This document shows, piece after piece, positions 37,559 through 44,546 of a stretch of DNA of 64,000 nucleotides (position 1 is its first letter; each line of letters opens with the position of its first letter). The notes beneath the pieces are model-generated. The model saw only the letters and a list, made by a program, of their open reading frames with translations. It was not told the origin of the DNA and did not search any database. This stretch comes from Marinobacter salinexigens (GTDB lineage: Bacteria > Pseudomonadota > Gammaproteobacteria > Pseudomonadales > Oleiphilaceae), in the NCBI RefSeq assembly GCF_008370345.1, contig NZ_VTUU01000001.1, positions 296,223 through 360,222 on the forward strand, read 5' to 3'. Both the position numbers and the translations under genes were made by a program.

Positions 37559-38236
37559 TCAGGCCTGTTCTTTGGCCTGCTCGTCGAGCCAGTCCAGAAC
37601 GTTCTGGACCTTTAGTACGTCGGCGTATTTCAGATGCAGGTCGGTCAGGTTGGCGTAGTGGTAGCTTTCGTGTTTGTCGGAAACACATTCTTCCGGAACA
37701 ATGGTCCGGTAGCCGCGTGACAGGCTTTCTACCGCTGTTGCACGGATGCAGCCGGAGGTGGAACCGCCGGTAATGATGACGGTGTCGACCTGGTGCCATA
37801 CCAGCAGGGACTGCAGCGGGGTTTCGAAGAATGCTGAAGGCATACGCTTGGTGTAGATCACGTCGCGGCTTTCGTCGATTTCCACTCGCTCATCGAAAGC
37901 AGCCCGATCCGAGCCGTATTTGATGTTCTGCAGGGAGTCCGGAGTATCGGTGCGGGTGCCCCAGACGCCGGCGTCTTCTGCGGAGTCCAGAAACGCTACG
38001 TGGGTCCAAACAACCGGCCAGCCCAGCTTGCGGAAACGCTTGGCCAGCTCATTGGTGTATTCGAGCTGACGCGGGTCGGTTTCGTAGGCGGTTTTGTACA
38101 GATCCGTTCGGGTATAGGCTTTCTGCGGATCAACGTTTACCAATACGGCCTTTTTACCGAAGCCGAAAGGGACGCGTTGCGGGTTGGCCATTACGTCCTG
38201 GAAGATTTCTCGTGCAGTTTTGTCGCTGGTAATCAT
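37559..38236 (-). CDS. Isochorismatase-family amidohydrolase (carbamoylsarcosine amidase / maleamate amidase type)
   Basis: A 225-residue cysteine hydrolase. I choose ATG at 38236 (MITSDKTAREIFQ), with GAGAGG 7 nt upstream. The triad is visible: Asp in VLVNVDPQKAYTR, Lys in IYTKRMPSAFFETPL, Cys in ITGGSTSGCIRATAVES. The TSGCIRAT block and VPEECVSDKHESYHYANLTDLHLKYADVL match the N-carbamoylsarcosine amidohydrolase branch, which includes maleamate amidohydrolase NicF. Such enzymes release NH3 from a terminal amide or carbamoyl group. In this operon it would act on the half-amide left after ring opening by the CE4-fold hydrolases. Confidence 0.85.
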   Translation of the reverse strand: MITSDKTAREIFQDVMANPQRVPFGFGKKAVLVNVDPQKAYTRTDLYKTAYETDPRQLEYTNELAKRFRKLGWPVVWTHVAFLDSAEDAGVWGTRTDTPDSLQNIKYGSDRAAFDERVEIDESRDVIYTKRMPSAFFETPLQSLLVWHQVDTVIITGGSTSGCIRATAVESLSRGYRTIVPEECVSDKHESYHYANLTDLHLKYADVLKVQNVLDWLDEQAKEQA

Positions 38237-38267
38237 CGTGTGCCTCTCAAAGTCGGTGTCGGTTGTT

Positions 38268-39164
38268 TTAGCGGGTGCTGTCTTCGTACTGTAGACCCTG
38301 TTCCAGCATTGTCTGGGTGCCCAGGTAGTCATTCAGCTGCTTGAAGTCGAGCATCCGGTCCCGGAAGTTGTCAGTGGTGCCGTCTGCCTTCAGTGTCTCG
38401 AAGAACTGGGAAGCCATGAAGGTAAATGCCCGCACCAGTGCGCCGGGGAAAATGACCAGGGAGAAACCCAGTGACTTGAGGGTTTCCGCGTCCTGAAGTG
38501 GGGTATCGCCGCCTTCTACCATGTTGGCCATGACAGGGATACGGCCCTTGAACTGGCTCATTACCCGCTCTACCTGATCAGCGGAGCGAATGCCCTCAAC
38601 AAATAGCATGTCGGCGCCGGCCTCGTAATACGCGTTTGCCCGTTCCATGGCGCCGTCGATACCCTCGCTGGCGATGGCGTCAGTGCGTCCGATTATCAGT
38701 GTTTCGTCACTGTCCCGGGCATCCAGGGCTGCTTTCAGTTTACCGACCATTTCACCCTGGCTGACCAGTGTTTTGCCGCGCAAGTGGCCGCAACGCTTCG
38801 GGTAGGTCTGGTCTTCCAGTTGAATCGCGTTGGCGCCGGAACGCTCCATCAGTCGAACACTGCGCATCACATTGATGGCATTACCAAAACCGGTATCGCA
38901 ATCCACCACGATCGAAATATCACTGCGCTCACGAATATGGGCCAATGAATCGGTTACTTCAGTCAGACTCATCAACCCGATGTCCGGACGACCGAGCTTG
39001 GTGTAGGCGAGACTGGCTCCTGACAGGTACACGGTATCGAAGCCGGCCTGTTCGGCCAGGGAGGCGCTGAGCGCATCGTAAACTCCGGGGGCAACCACAA
39101 TGTTGGAACTGTGGAGTCTGTCTTTCAGGCTGGCTTTTGGTGCTGCGGTCATAGCGATATCCAT
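38268..39164 (-). CDS. Isocitrate lyase/PEP mutase family lyase (methylisocitrate- or dimethylmalate-lyase-like)
   Basis: A 298-residue TIM-barrel enzyme. VVAPGVYDALSASLAEQAGFDTVYLSG, the Asp-rich metal site VVDCDTGFGN and the signature QLEDQTYPKRCGHLRGKTLV are clear. The KRCGH loop with its Cys is the mark of true C-C lyases (methylisocitrate lyase, dimethylmalate lyase), rather than of oxaloacetate decarboxylases. Two starts, 39164 (MDIAMTAAP) and 39152 (MTAAPKASL), are possible; neither has a strong RBS. It would cut a 2-hydroxy-dicarboxylate into two acids, often pyruvate or glyoxylate plus a second acid. It lies 31 nt before the amidase gene. Confidence 0.83.
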   Translation of the reverse strand: MDIAMTAAPKASLKDRLHSSNIVVAPGVYDALSASLAEQAGFDTVYLSGASLAYTKLGRPDIGLMSLTEVTDSLAHIRERSDISIVVDCDTGFGNAINVMRSVRLMERSGANAIQLEDQTYPKRCGHLRGKTLVSQGEMVGKLKAALDARDSDETLIIGRTDAIASEGIDGAMERANAYYEAGADMLFVEGIRSADQVERVMSQFKGRIPVMANMVEGGDTPLQDAETLKSLGFSLVIFPGALVRAFTFMASQFFETLKADGTTDNFRDRMLDFKQLNDYLGTQTMLEQGLQYEDSTR

Positions 39165-39246
39165 TACGATTTTCGGAAATTGGCAGGGCGGGGTCGCACT
39201 GCTTTTATTTGGGTTTAGTGTCTGTATGTGAGTACTGTCAGGCTGA

Positions 39247-39807
39247 CTATTCCAATCCGGCGTTTGCCAGGTCATTCCAGACGTCCTGTCTGATGAGCCG
39301 GTCATTCTCCACCTCGAACCGATCAATAAACCGGACACCTTCAAAGGGACGACCATCCGGCCACTCGCCGGACAGGGTGCCGTTGACAACAACAACGATG
39401 CGGTCCATTCCGTACGCGACGTCAGTCGAAGAGATGGTTTTGTTTACAAATCGGTAGCGGCCACTGGCCCACGCTACAAGTTGTTCAAGTGATGTCAGCT
39501 CGCCACTACCGGGAAAGGTCATCACAAAGCCATCGGCCAGATGGCTTTTGGCACTTGCCAGATCCCGTTGCTCCATGGCATCGAGATAGGTTTTGACCAG
39601 AATTTCGGGGTCCTGGGCCGCGATACCGGGTTGGCGGGAAACTCCGCCCCGGCTGTACTCGTCATTTCCGGCTTCCCGGATCCAAACGGAGATGGCGTCG
39701 GGTTTGGCCCGGGTAATGCCACGAATGACAGCGGTCAGCGAACTCATCAGCCGCTTTTTGGTCTCTGGGGTATAACCTTTCAACAGATTGACCTGTAACA
39801 TCGGCAT
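39247..39807 (-). CDS. Tautomerase - SnoaL-like fusion protein
   Basis: A 186-residue two-domain protein. Residues 1-62 are a 4-oxalocrotonate tautomerase-type domain: MPMLQVNLLKGYTPETKKRLMSSLTAVI, in which Pro2 would be the catalytic N-terminal proline after Met removal, then AISVWIREAGNDEYSRGG. Residues 67-186 look like an NTF2/SnoaL fold: ILVKTYLDAMEQRDLASAKSHLADGFVMTFPGSGELTSLEQLVAWA and RFIDRFEVENDRLIRQDVWNDLA. It is the first gene of the left operon. The pair may isomerise an unsaturated acid intermediate; the exact reaction is unknown. Confidence 0.78.
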   Translation of the reverse strand: MPMLQVNLLKGYTPETKKRLMSSLTAVIRGITRAKPDAISVWIREAGNDEYSRGGVSRQPGIAAQDPEILVKTYLDAMEQRDLASAKSHLADGFVMTFPGSGELTSLEQLVAWASGRYRFVNKTISSTDVAYGMDRIVVVVNGTLSGEWPDGRPFEGVRFIDRFEVENDRLIRQDVWNDLANAGLE

Positions 39808-39861
39808 GACGGATCCTTCTCCTTGTGGGCGCGATTGTTGGCTGCCGCTTGATTATTGATC

Positions 39862-39879
39862 TGTACTATTCATAATACA
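39862..39879. promoter_or_regulatory. TGTA-N10-TACA operator, left catabolic operon
   Basis: TGTA (39862-39865) and TACA (39876-39879) are 10 nt apart. The site abuts the -10 of the minus-strand promoter, so it covers the start point. A 12-nt string ATAATACATTTA (39872-39883) is repeated at 40803-40814 by the right operon. It is the predicted site of the neighbouring GntR/UTRA regulator. Confidence 0.65.
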
Positions 39880-39909
39880 TTTATATGTTCTATATCCGTG
39901 GGCTGTCAA
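39880..39909 (-). promoter_or_regulatory. Sigma-70 promoter of the left catabolic operon
   Basis: On the minus strand TTGACA (39909-39904) is perfect. TATAAA (39885-39880) follows after 18 nt. The operator at 39862-39879 lies directly downstream, which suits repression of initiation. Confidence 0.65.
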
Positions 39910-39943
39910 GTAGTGGTGGCTCCGTTAACTGAGAGGCAACCTA

Positions 39944-40741
39944 ATGGCTACATCTGTTTCCGCCAATGGACCTGGTGGTACCAAGTCGCAACAACTCTTC
40001 CTTTTGTTGAAAGATGCGATTGTCAGCGGCCGGATGGCTCCGGGAACCAAAATTCCGGGCGAGCTCAAGCTGGCGGAGGAGCACCGGGTGTCCCGGGTGA
40101 CGGTACGGCGAGCGCTTGAAGCACTTACCGAGGAAGGTCTTATTTCCCGGCAGCCGGGGGTGGGAACTCTGGTCTGCGAGAGGCCAGTGGGTGCCACTGT
40201 CATGACAGCAAGTGTCTCCAGTCTTTTGCCGAACATGCTCAAGATGAGTGAGCGTTCCCGGGTGCGGCTGATGGAGTTCGGTTATAGCTACCCGTCCGAC
40301 ACCATTCGTGAACGACTCAAGATGGCGGAAGATGAGCGGACTCAGCGCTCTGTCCGGGTACGTCTTGCAGAAGACAAGCCATTTTCCTATCTCACAACCC
40401 ACGTTCCCGAGCGTATCGCGTCGAATTATGGCGAAGCGGATCTGGCGACTACGCCCTTGTTTGAGCTCCTGGAGCGCAGTGGTGTGCACGTGGATCATGC
40501 AACCCAGAGTATTTCGGCCATTCTGGCAACCAAGGAGGTTGCTGACGCTCTGGACGTGGCGGTGGGGTCGCCGCTCATCTCGCTGACCCGTGTGGTTTTC
40601 GATCAGGACGGGCAAGGCGTGGAATATTTGCATGCGCTTTATCGGCCGGATCGTTACCGCATAGAAATCGATCTCAACCGCGCTGGTACTGAGAAGGAGC
40701 GCTACTGGCAGCCGGTGACTCAGCCTCCTCAGCGAGGGTGA
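39944..40741 (+). CDS. GntR-family regulator with UTRA domain (HutC subfamily)
   Basis: A 265-residue regulator. The N-terminal winged helix is SQQLFLLLKDAIVSGRMAPGTKIPGELKLAEEHRVSRVTVRRALEALTEEGLISRQPGVGTLV. The C-terminal UTRA effector domain shows DERTQRSVRVRLAEDKPFSYLTTHVPERIA and LTRVVFDQDGQGVEYLHALYRPDRYRIEIDL. It sits between two divergent catabolic operons. The same TGTA-N10-TACA motif occurs at both their promoters and upstream of the porin at 49609. It is probably a repressor released by a pathway intermediate. The effector cannot be told from sequence. Confidence 0.88.
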   Translation: MATSVSANGPGGTKSQQLFLLLKDAIVSGRMAPGTKIPGELKLAEEHRVSRVTVRRALEALTEEGLISRQPGVGTLVCERPVGATVMTASVSSLLPNMLKMSERSRVRLMEFGYSYPSDTIRERLKMAEDERTQRSVRVRLAEDKPFSYLTTHVPERIASNYGEADLATTPLFELLERSGVHVDHATQSISAILATKEVADALDVAVGSPLISLTRVVFDQDGQGVEYLHALYRPDRYRIEIDLNRAGTEKERYWQPVTQPPQRG

Positions 40742-40758
40742 TGTCAGCATTACAAGTG

Positions 40759-40786
40759 TTGACATCGCTAAAACGGGTGGTATACC
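40759..40786 (+). promoter_or_regulatory. Sigma-70 promoter of the right catabolic operon
   Basis: TTGACA (40759-40764) is perfect and TATACC (40781-40786) follows after 16 nt. The start point would fall near 40793, at the first base of the TGTA-N10-TACA site. The leader to the LeuC-like gene is about 100 nt. Confidence 0.65.
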
Positions 40787-40792
40787 TTCATA

Positions 40793-40810
40793 TGTATCGT
40801 AAATAATACA
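40793..40810. promoter_or_regulatory. TGTA-N10-TACA operator, right catabolic operon
   Basis: The wider site reads ATGTAT, 8 nt, ATACAT (40792-40811), fully symmetric at the ends. In addition TCATATGTAT (40788-40797) is inverted exactly as ATACATATGA (40829-40838), giving a further half-site 31 nt on. The position just after the -10 fits repression. Confidence 0.7.
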
Positions 40811-40895
40811 TTTAAGAAATAAAGAAAAATACATATGATGGTGCCCTGCTGGCGCCTCATATTGAGCCACATACCACCGTTGAGAGCAGGGGAAC

Positions 40896-42293
40896 ATGGC
40901 GGGGAAAACACTGTTTGACAAAATCTGGCAGGCTCATGAAATCTGCCAAAACGAGGAAGGTCAGAGCCTTCTGTGGGTTGACCGTCATCTGGCGCACGAG
41001 GGCTCTTTTCATGCCTTCAACAAGTTGCGCGAACGAAATCTCCCCGTACGCCATCCCGAGCAGACCATCGGTATAGCGGACCATTACGTGCCGACAGTGA
41101 GCCGCAATCTGATCGCGGTTCAGCCCAAGGTCCGTAATGTTATCGAGCAGCTTGTGGACAACTGCAGCCGCAACGGCATTACGCTGATCGGTCTGGATGA
41201 TCCGCGCCAGGGTATTGTGCATGTGGTCGGACCGGAGCAGGGCGTAACCCAGCCGGGCCTGCTGATGGTGTGTGGTGATAGCCATACCTCAACCCACGGC
41301 GCACTGGGCGCACTGGCGTTCGGCATCGGCGCGTCTGAAGTGGCGCATGTACTGGCGACCCAGACGCTCTGGCAAACCAAGCCGAAGACAATGCGCATCA
41401 CCATTAATGGTGAGCTCGCGCCTGGCGTGACGGCCAAAGACATCGCCCTTGCCTGGATTTCCCGTCTGGGTGCTGATGGTGCTCGAGGTTACGCCATTGA
41501 ATATTCCGGTGATGTCATCCAGAAGCTGAGTGTTGAAGCCCGCCTTACACTCTGCAACCTGTCCATCGAAGGTGGTGGGCGTTGTGGAATGATCGCCCCT
41601 GACGCCAAAACGATTGACTACATCAAGGGCCGCCCCTACGCGCCACAGGGAGAGGACTTCGATAAGGCAGCGGAATACTGGCAAACGCTATACAGCGATG
41701 CTGATGCCACCTTTGACCAGGAGATTGTCTTCGATGGCGGCGATATCGCTCCGACGGTGACCTGGGGCGTTTCGCCGGAAGAAGCCTTGCCGATCGATGC
41801 GTCGGTACCCGATCCGGCAGAAGCGGAAACCACCTCCAAAGCACGCCAGATTGCCGACAGCCTTGAATACATGGGGCTGAAGCCGGGGCAGAAGCTGACC
41901 GATGTGGAAGTGGATCGCGTGTTTATCGGTTCCTGCACCAACTCACGAATCGAGGATTTGCGGGCAGCAGCCGCTGTACTTGACGGCAAGAAATGCAAGG
42001 TGCCCGGAATTGTGTCGCCAGGTTCTACGATCGTGAAGCACCAGGCGGAAGAAGAAGGCCTCGACAGGATTTTCCTGGACGCGGGTCTCGAGTGGCGGGA
42101 ATCCGGCTGCTCCATGTGCGTGGGCATGAATGGCGATCTTGTTGCCAGCGGCGAACGCTGTGCATCCACCACGAACCGGAACTTCAAGGGGCGTCAGGGA
42201 CCGGGGGCGAGGACTCACCTGATGTCGCCCGCCATGGTCGCTGCTGCCGCCCTGAACGGGCGTCTCACCGATATTCGCGAACTGCAGGAGTAA
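40896..42293 (+). CDS. LeuC-like hydro-lyase large subunit (aconitase family)
   Basis: A 465-residue 4Fe-4S dehydratase. Cluster Cys ligands are seen in VFIGSCTNSRIEDL and SGCSMCVGMNGD. Other family blocks are GIVHVVGPEQGVTQPGLLMVCGDSHTSTHGALGALAFGIGASEV and CASTTNRNFKGRQGPGARTHLMSP. It is full length and very like isopropylmalate isomerase LeuC. However, no leuA, leuB or other leucine gene is near; the neighbours are catabolic enzymes and a TRAP transporter. LeuCD homologues also serve as maleate, citraconate and dimethylmaleate hydratases, and that role fits here. It is probably the hydratase that makes the substrate for the KRCGH lyase. Confidence 0.88.
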   Translation: MAGKTLFDKIWQAHEICQNEEGQSLLWVDRHLAHEGSFHAFNKLRERNLPVRHPEQTIGIADHYVPTVSRNLIAVQPKVRNVIEQLVDNCSRNGITLIGLDDPRQGIVHVVGPEQGVTQPGLLMVCGDSHTSTHGALGALAFGIGASEVAHVLATQTLWQTKPKTMRITINGELAPGVTAKDIALAWISRLGADGARGYAIEYSGDVIQKLSVEARLTLCNLSIEGGGRCGMIAPDAKTIDYIKGRPYAPQGEDFDKAAEYWQTLYSDADATFDQEIVFDGGDIAPTVTWGVSPEEALPIDASVPDPAEAETTSKARQIADSLEYMGLKPGQKLTDVEVDRVFIGSCTNSRIEDLRAAAAVLDGKKCKVPGIVSPGSTIVKHQAEEEGLDRIFLDAGLEWRESGCSMCVGMNGDLVASGERCASTTNRNFKGRQGPGARTHLMSPAMVAAAALNGRLTDIRELQE

Positions 42294-42299
42294 GGCTTT

Positions 42300-42899
42300 A
42301 TGAAACCGCTGAACAAACTTACATCCATCGCCTGTTCGCTTCCGCTGGAAAACATTGATACCGACCAGCTCATTCCTGCGCGCTTTATGAAAGAGTCCCG
42401 GGATCTCGGGTATGGCGGATTCCTGTTGCATGACATGCGCTTTACCGAAGAAGGTGCGCCGACAGATGTCATCCTGAATCATCCGGAAGCGGAGGGCACC
42501 CAAATCATGGTGGCCAACCGTAACTTCGGTGCCGGCTCCTCCCGTGAGGCTGCGGTATACGCCATGGTTGACTACGGCTTTCGCTGCGTGGTCGCGCCAA
42601 GTTTTGGCGACATCTTTTCGTCTAACGCTGTGAACAACGGGCTCCTGCCGGCTGTTGTTTCGGTGGAAGACTACGAACGCCTCTCGGCGTATCTCGCCGA
42701 GAAACCTGAACAGATACACCTGAATCTGGAAGAGCAGGTGATCGGTTTTGGCGACAGTCAGATCCGGTTCGATATCAACCCGACCTGGAAGCGCAAGCTT
42801 CTGAATGGCTGGGACGACATCGACCTGACCCTGGCAGAATCCGAAAAAATAGAACAATTCAGAAATCGTTACATCAGCCAGTTCTCGTGGCTGGCATAA
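42300..42899 (+). CDS. LeuD-like hydro-lyase small subunit
   Basis: A 199-residue swivelling-domain subunit. LENIDTDQLIPARFMKESRDLGYGGFLLHDMRF, the substrate loop NFGAGSSREAAVYAMVDYGFRCVVAPSFGDIFSSNAVNNGLLP, and INPTWKRKLLNGWDDIDLTL are typical of LeuD. The start is 6 nt after the LeuC-like stop. Isopropylmalate isomerases usually read GSSREHA; here the residue after SSRE is Ala rather than His, a hint of altered substrate choice. It forms the active site with the large subunit. Confidence 0.88.
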   Translation: MKPLNKLTSIACSLPLENIDTDQLIPARFMKESRDLGYGGFLLHDMRFTEEGAPTDVILNHPEAEGTQIMVANRNFGAGSSREAAVYAMVDYGFRCVVAPSFGDIFSSNAVNNGLLPAVVSVEDYERLSAYLAEKPEQIHLNLEEQVIGFGDSQIRFDINPTWKRKLLNGWDDIDLTLAESEKIEQFRNRYISQFSWLA

Positions 42900-42971
42900 C
42901 AAAGCCAACACCAACAACCAAGACTGATTGGATTGCAATCCAACACATAGCTAGGAACCTGAGAGGTCACC

Positions 42972-43985
42972 ATGAACAAGCGTAATTCTATTGTTGCTGC
43001 CTGCGCGTCGTTGCTGTTTACGATGGGCGCGTCTGCTGAAGAGCAGGAAATCAAGGCAGTTCACGCATTCCCGCAGTCCCTGATTTACACCCAGAGCTTC
43101 CTCGAGTTTGTCGATGAAGTGAACAAACAGGGTGAGGGAGTGGTCCACATCCGCGTTCTTGGTGGCCCTGAAGTCATCGGTCTGCCCCAGCAGCCGGACG
43201 CAGTTCGCAACGGCGTGGCGGACATGGCCTATACTGCTGCCAGTTTCTATTCGGGTACGGTTCCGGAGCGGGATGTGCTGATCTCCTCCAACACCAATGC
43301 CATCTATGCCCGTGAATCTGGTGGTCTGGACCTGCTGAACAAGGTTCACCAGGAGAAAATGGGGGTTTATTACCTGGGCTGGTTCGACAGCGGTGTAAAC
43401 TACAACCTATACACCATCAATGAGCCCAAGCTGGATGCCGAAGGTAACCTGGATATGTCCGGAATCCGTCTGCGCAGCAACCCGGTTTATGATGCGTTCT
43501 TCACCGATTATCTGAAAGCGCAGCCGATCAGCCTGCCGACCACCGATGTTTATTCCGCGCTGGAGCGTGGCATCGTAGACGCAACCGGCTGGACTCAGAT
43601 CGGTATGAAAGACCTCAACTGGGACAAGTTCCTGAACTACCGCATTGAGCCGTCCTTCTACTCCACAGATATGGGTGTCATTGTGAACCTGAAGAAGTGG
43701 AACAGCCTGAGTGATGAGGCCAAGGACATTCTGCAGCGTGTTGCGATCGAGCATGAGCGCAAGAGTGCCGAAGCATTTGCAGAGTTGTCAGAAACCCAGC
43801 AAGCCGAGCTTGTTGATGGTGGTATGACTCCGGTTGTACTTGAGGACGAGGCGGCAGCCCGTTACCTGAAGGCGGCCAAAGACGCCTCTCTCAAGCGTAT
43901 GCGTGATCGTATGGAAGCTTCACCCCACGGACTGGAGAACTACGACGAGCTGGTTGAGAAATTCAACAAGCCCAGCGCTGAATAG
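42972..43985 (+). CDS. TRAP transporter solute-binding protein (DctP family)
   Basis: A 337-residue periplasmic receptor with a Sec signal peptide (MNKRNSIVAACASLLFTMGASA). IKAVHAFPQSLIYTQSFLEFVDEVNKQGEG begins the mature domain. MSGIRLRSNPVYDAFFTDYLKAQPISLPTTDVYSALERGIVDATGWT is the usual ligand region; the Arg in GIRLRSNP normally binds a substrate carboxylate. GAGAGG lies 5 nt before the ATG. It is in one operon with the LeuCD-like genes, so its ligand is probably the pathway substrate, a carboxylate or imide-derived acid. Confidence 0.88.
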   Translation: MNKRNSIVAACASLLFTMGASAEEQEIKAVHAFPQSLIYTQSFLEFVDEVNKQGEGVVHIRVLGGPEVIGLPQQPDAVRNGVADMAYTAASFYSGTVPERDVLISSNTNAIYARESGGLDLLNKVHQEKMGVYYLGWFDSGVNYNLYTINEPKLDAEGNLDMSGIRLRSNPVYDAFFTDYLKAQPISLPTTDVYSALERGIVDATGWTQIGMKDLNWDKFLNYRIEPSFYSTDMGVIVNLKKWNSLSDEAKDILQRVAIEHERKSAEAFAELSETQQAELVDGGMTPVVLEDEAAARYLKAAKDASLKRMRDRMEASPHGLENYDELVEKFNKPSAE

Positions 43986-43994
43986 TTCTTTGTC

Positions 43995-44014
43995 GGCCCG
44001 GCCTGAGCCGGGCC
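43995..44014 (+). promoter_or_regulatory. Intercistronic hairpin after the TRAP receptor gene
   Basis: GGCCCGGC and GCCGGGCC pair perfectly around CTGA, 10 nt after the receptor stop. Only a pyrimidine-rich TTCTCTC follows. It mirrors the hairpin in the first TRAP operon and should raise receptor mRNA over permease mRNA by blocking decay or ending part of the transcripts. Confidence 0.75.
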
Positions 44015-44029
44015 TTCTCTCAACTTTTA

Positions 44030-44545
44030 ATGAGTAGTCCTATGTCTTGGTTATTTCGCGCCTACAACCGACTGGTGGATGCGCTGGCTGCCCTATCCGG
44101 GGTCATGTTGCTTTGGCTTATGGTAGCGGTTGTCTCGTCCGTTGTGATCCGGAACCTGGGCCTGCAGCCTCCTGCATGGCTATTTTCCTCGACTGAGTAT
44201 TCCATGTTCTACCTGACCCTGCTGGGTGCCCCCTGGCTGGTCCGGGAAAAGGGGCATGTGTATATCGAAGTAGCTATCACCCACCTGCCTCCGAAAGTTC
44301 TGAATGTAGTAACGCGACTGGTCATGTTCCTGTGCGCTGGTATCAGCTTCGTGCTTGCCTGGAAAGGTCTGGAACTGGTTATGTCCAATATCCAGAACAA
44401 TGACTACGACGTCAGGACCTACTTTATTCCGATGTGGATCTTTACGGTTGCCTACCCGGTCAGCTTTTTGCTCATGGGGCTAGAGTTCACCCGTTTCATG
44501 TTCTCCAAGGACTCCTTCCACAACAGCGAAACCGGACAACTGTAA
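44030..44545 (+). CDS. TRAP transporter small permease (DctQ family)
   Basis: A 171-residue four-helix membrane protein of normal DctQ size. The helices are LVDALAALSGVMLLWLMVAVVSSVVIRNL, STEYSMFYLTLLGAPWLVREKGHVYIEVAI, VTRLVMFLCAGISFVLAWKGLELV and YFIPMWIFTVAYPVSFLLMGLEFTRFMF. The GHVYIEV element is typical. MSSPMSWLF starts at 44030; a second ATG at 44042 is possible. The large permease follows after 1 nt. Confidence 0.87.
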   Translation: MSSPMSWLFRAYNRLVDALAALSGVMLLWLMVAVVSSVVIRNLGLQPPAWLFSSTEYSMFYLTLLGAPWLVREKGHVYIEVAITHLPPKVLNVVTRLVMFLCAGISFVLAWKGLELVMSNIQNNDYDVRTYFIPMWIFTVAYPVSFLLMGLEFTRFMFSKDSFHNSETGQL

Positions 44546-44546
44546 T

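Noticed and set aside
40896..42899. Leucine biosynthesis as the role of the LeuC/LeuD-like pair
   Set aside because: No leuA or leuB is adjacent, and the operon holds a TRAP transporter and shares an operator with catabolic genes.
41943..42938. A 331-codon minus-strand open frame
   Set aside because: Antisense to the LeuC/LeuD-like genes; no domain.
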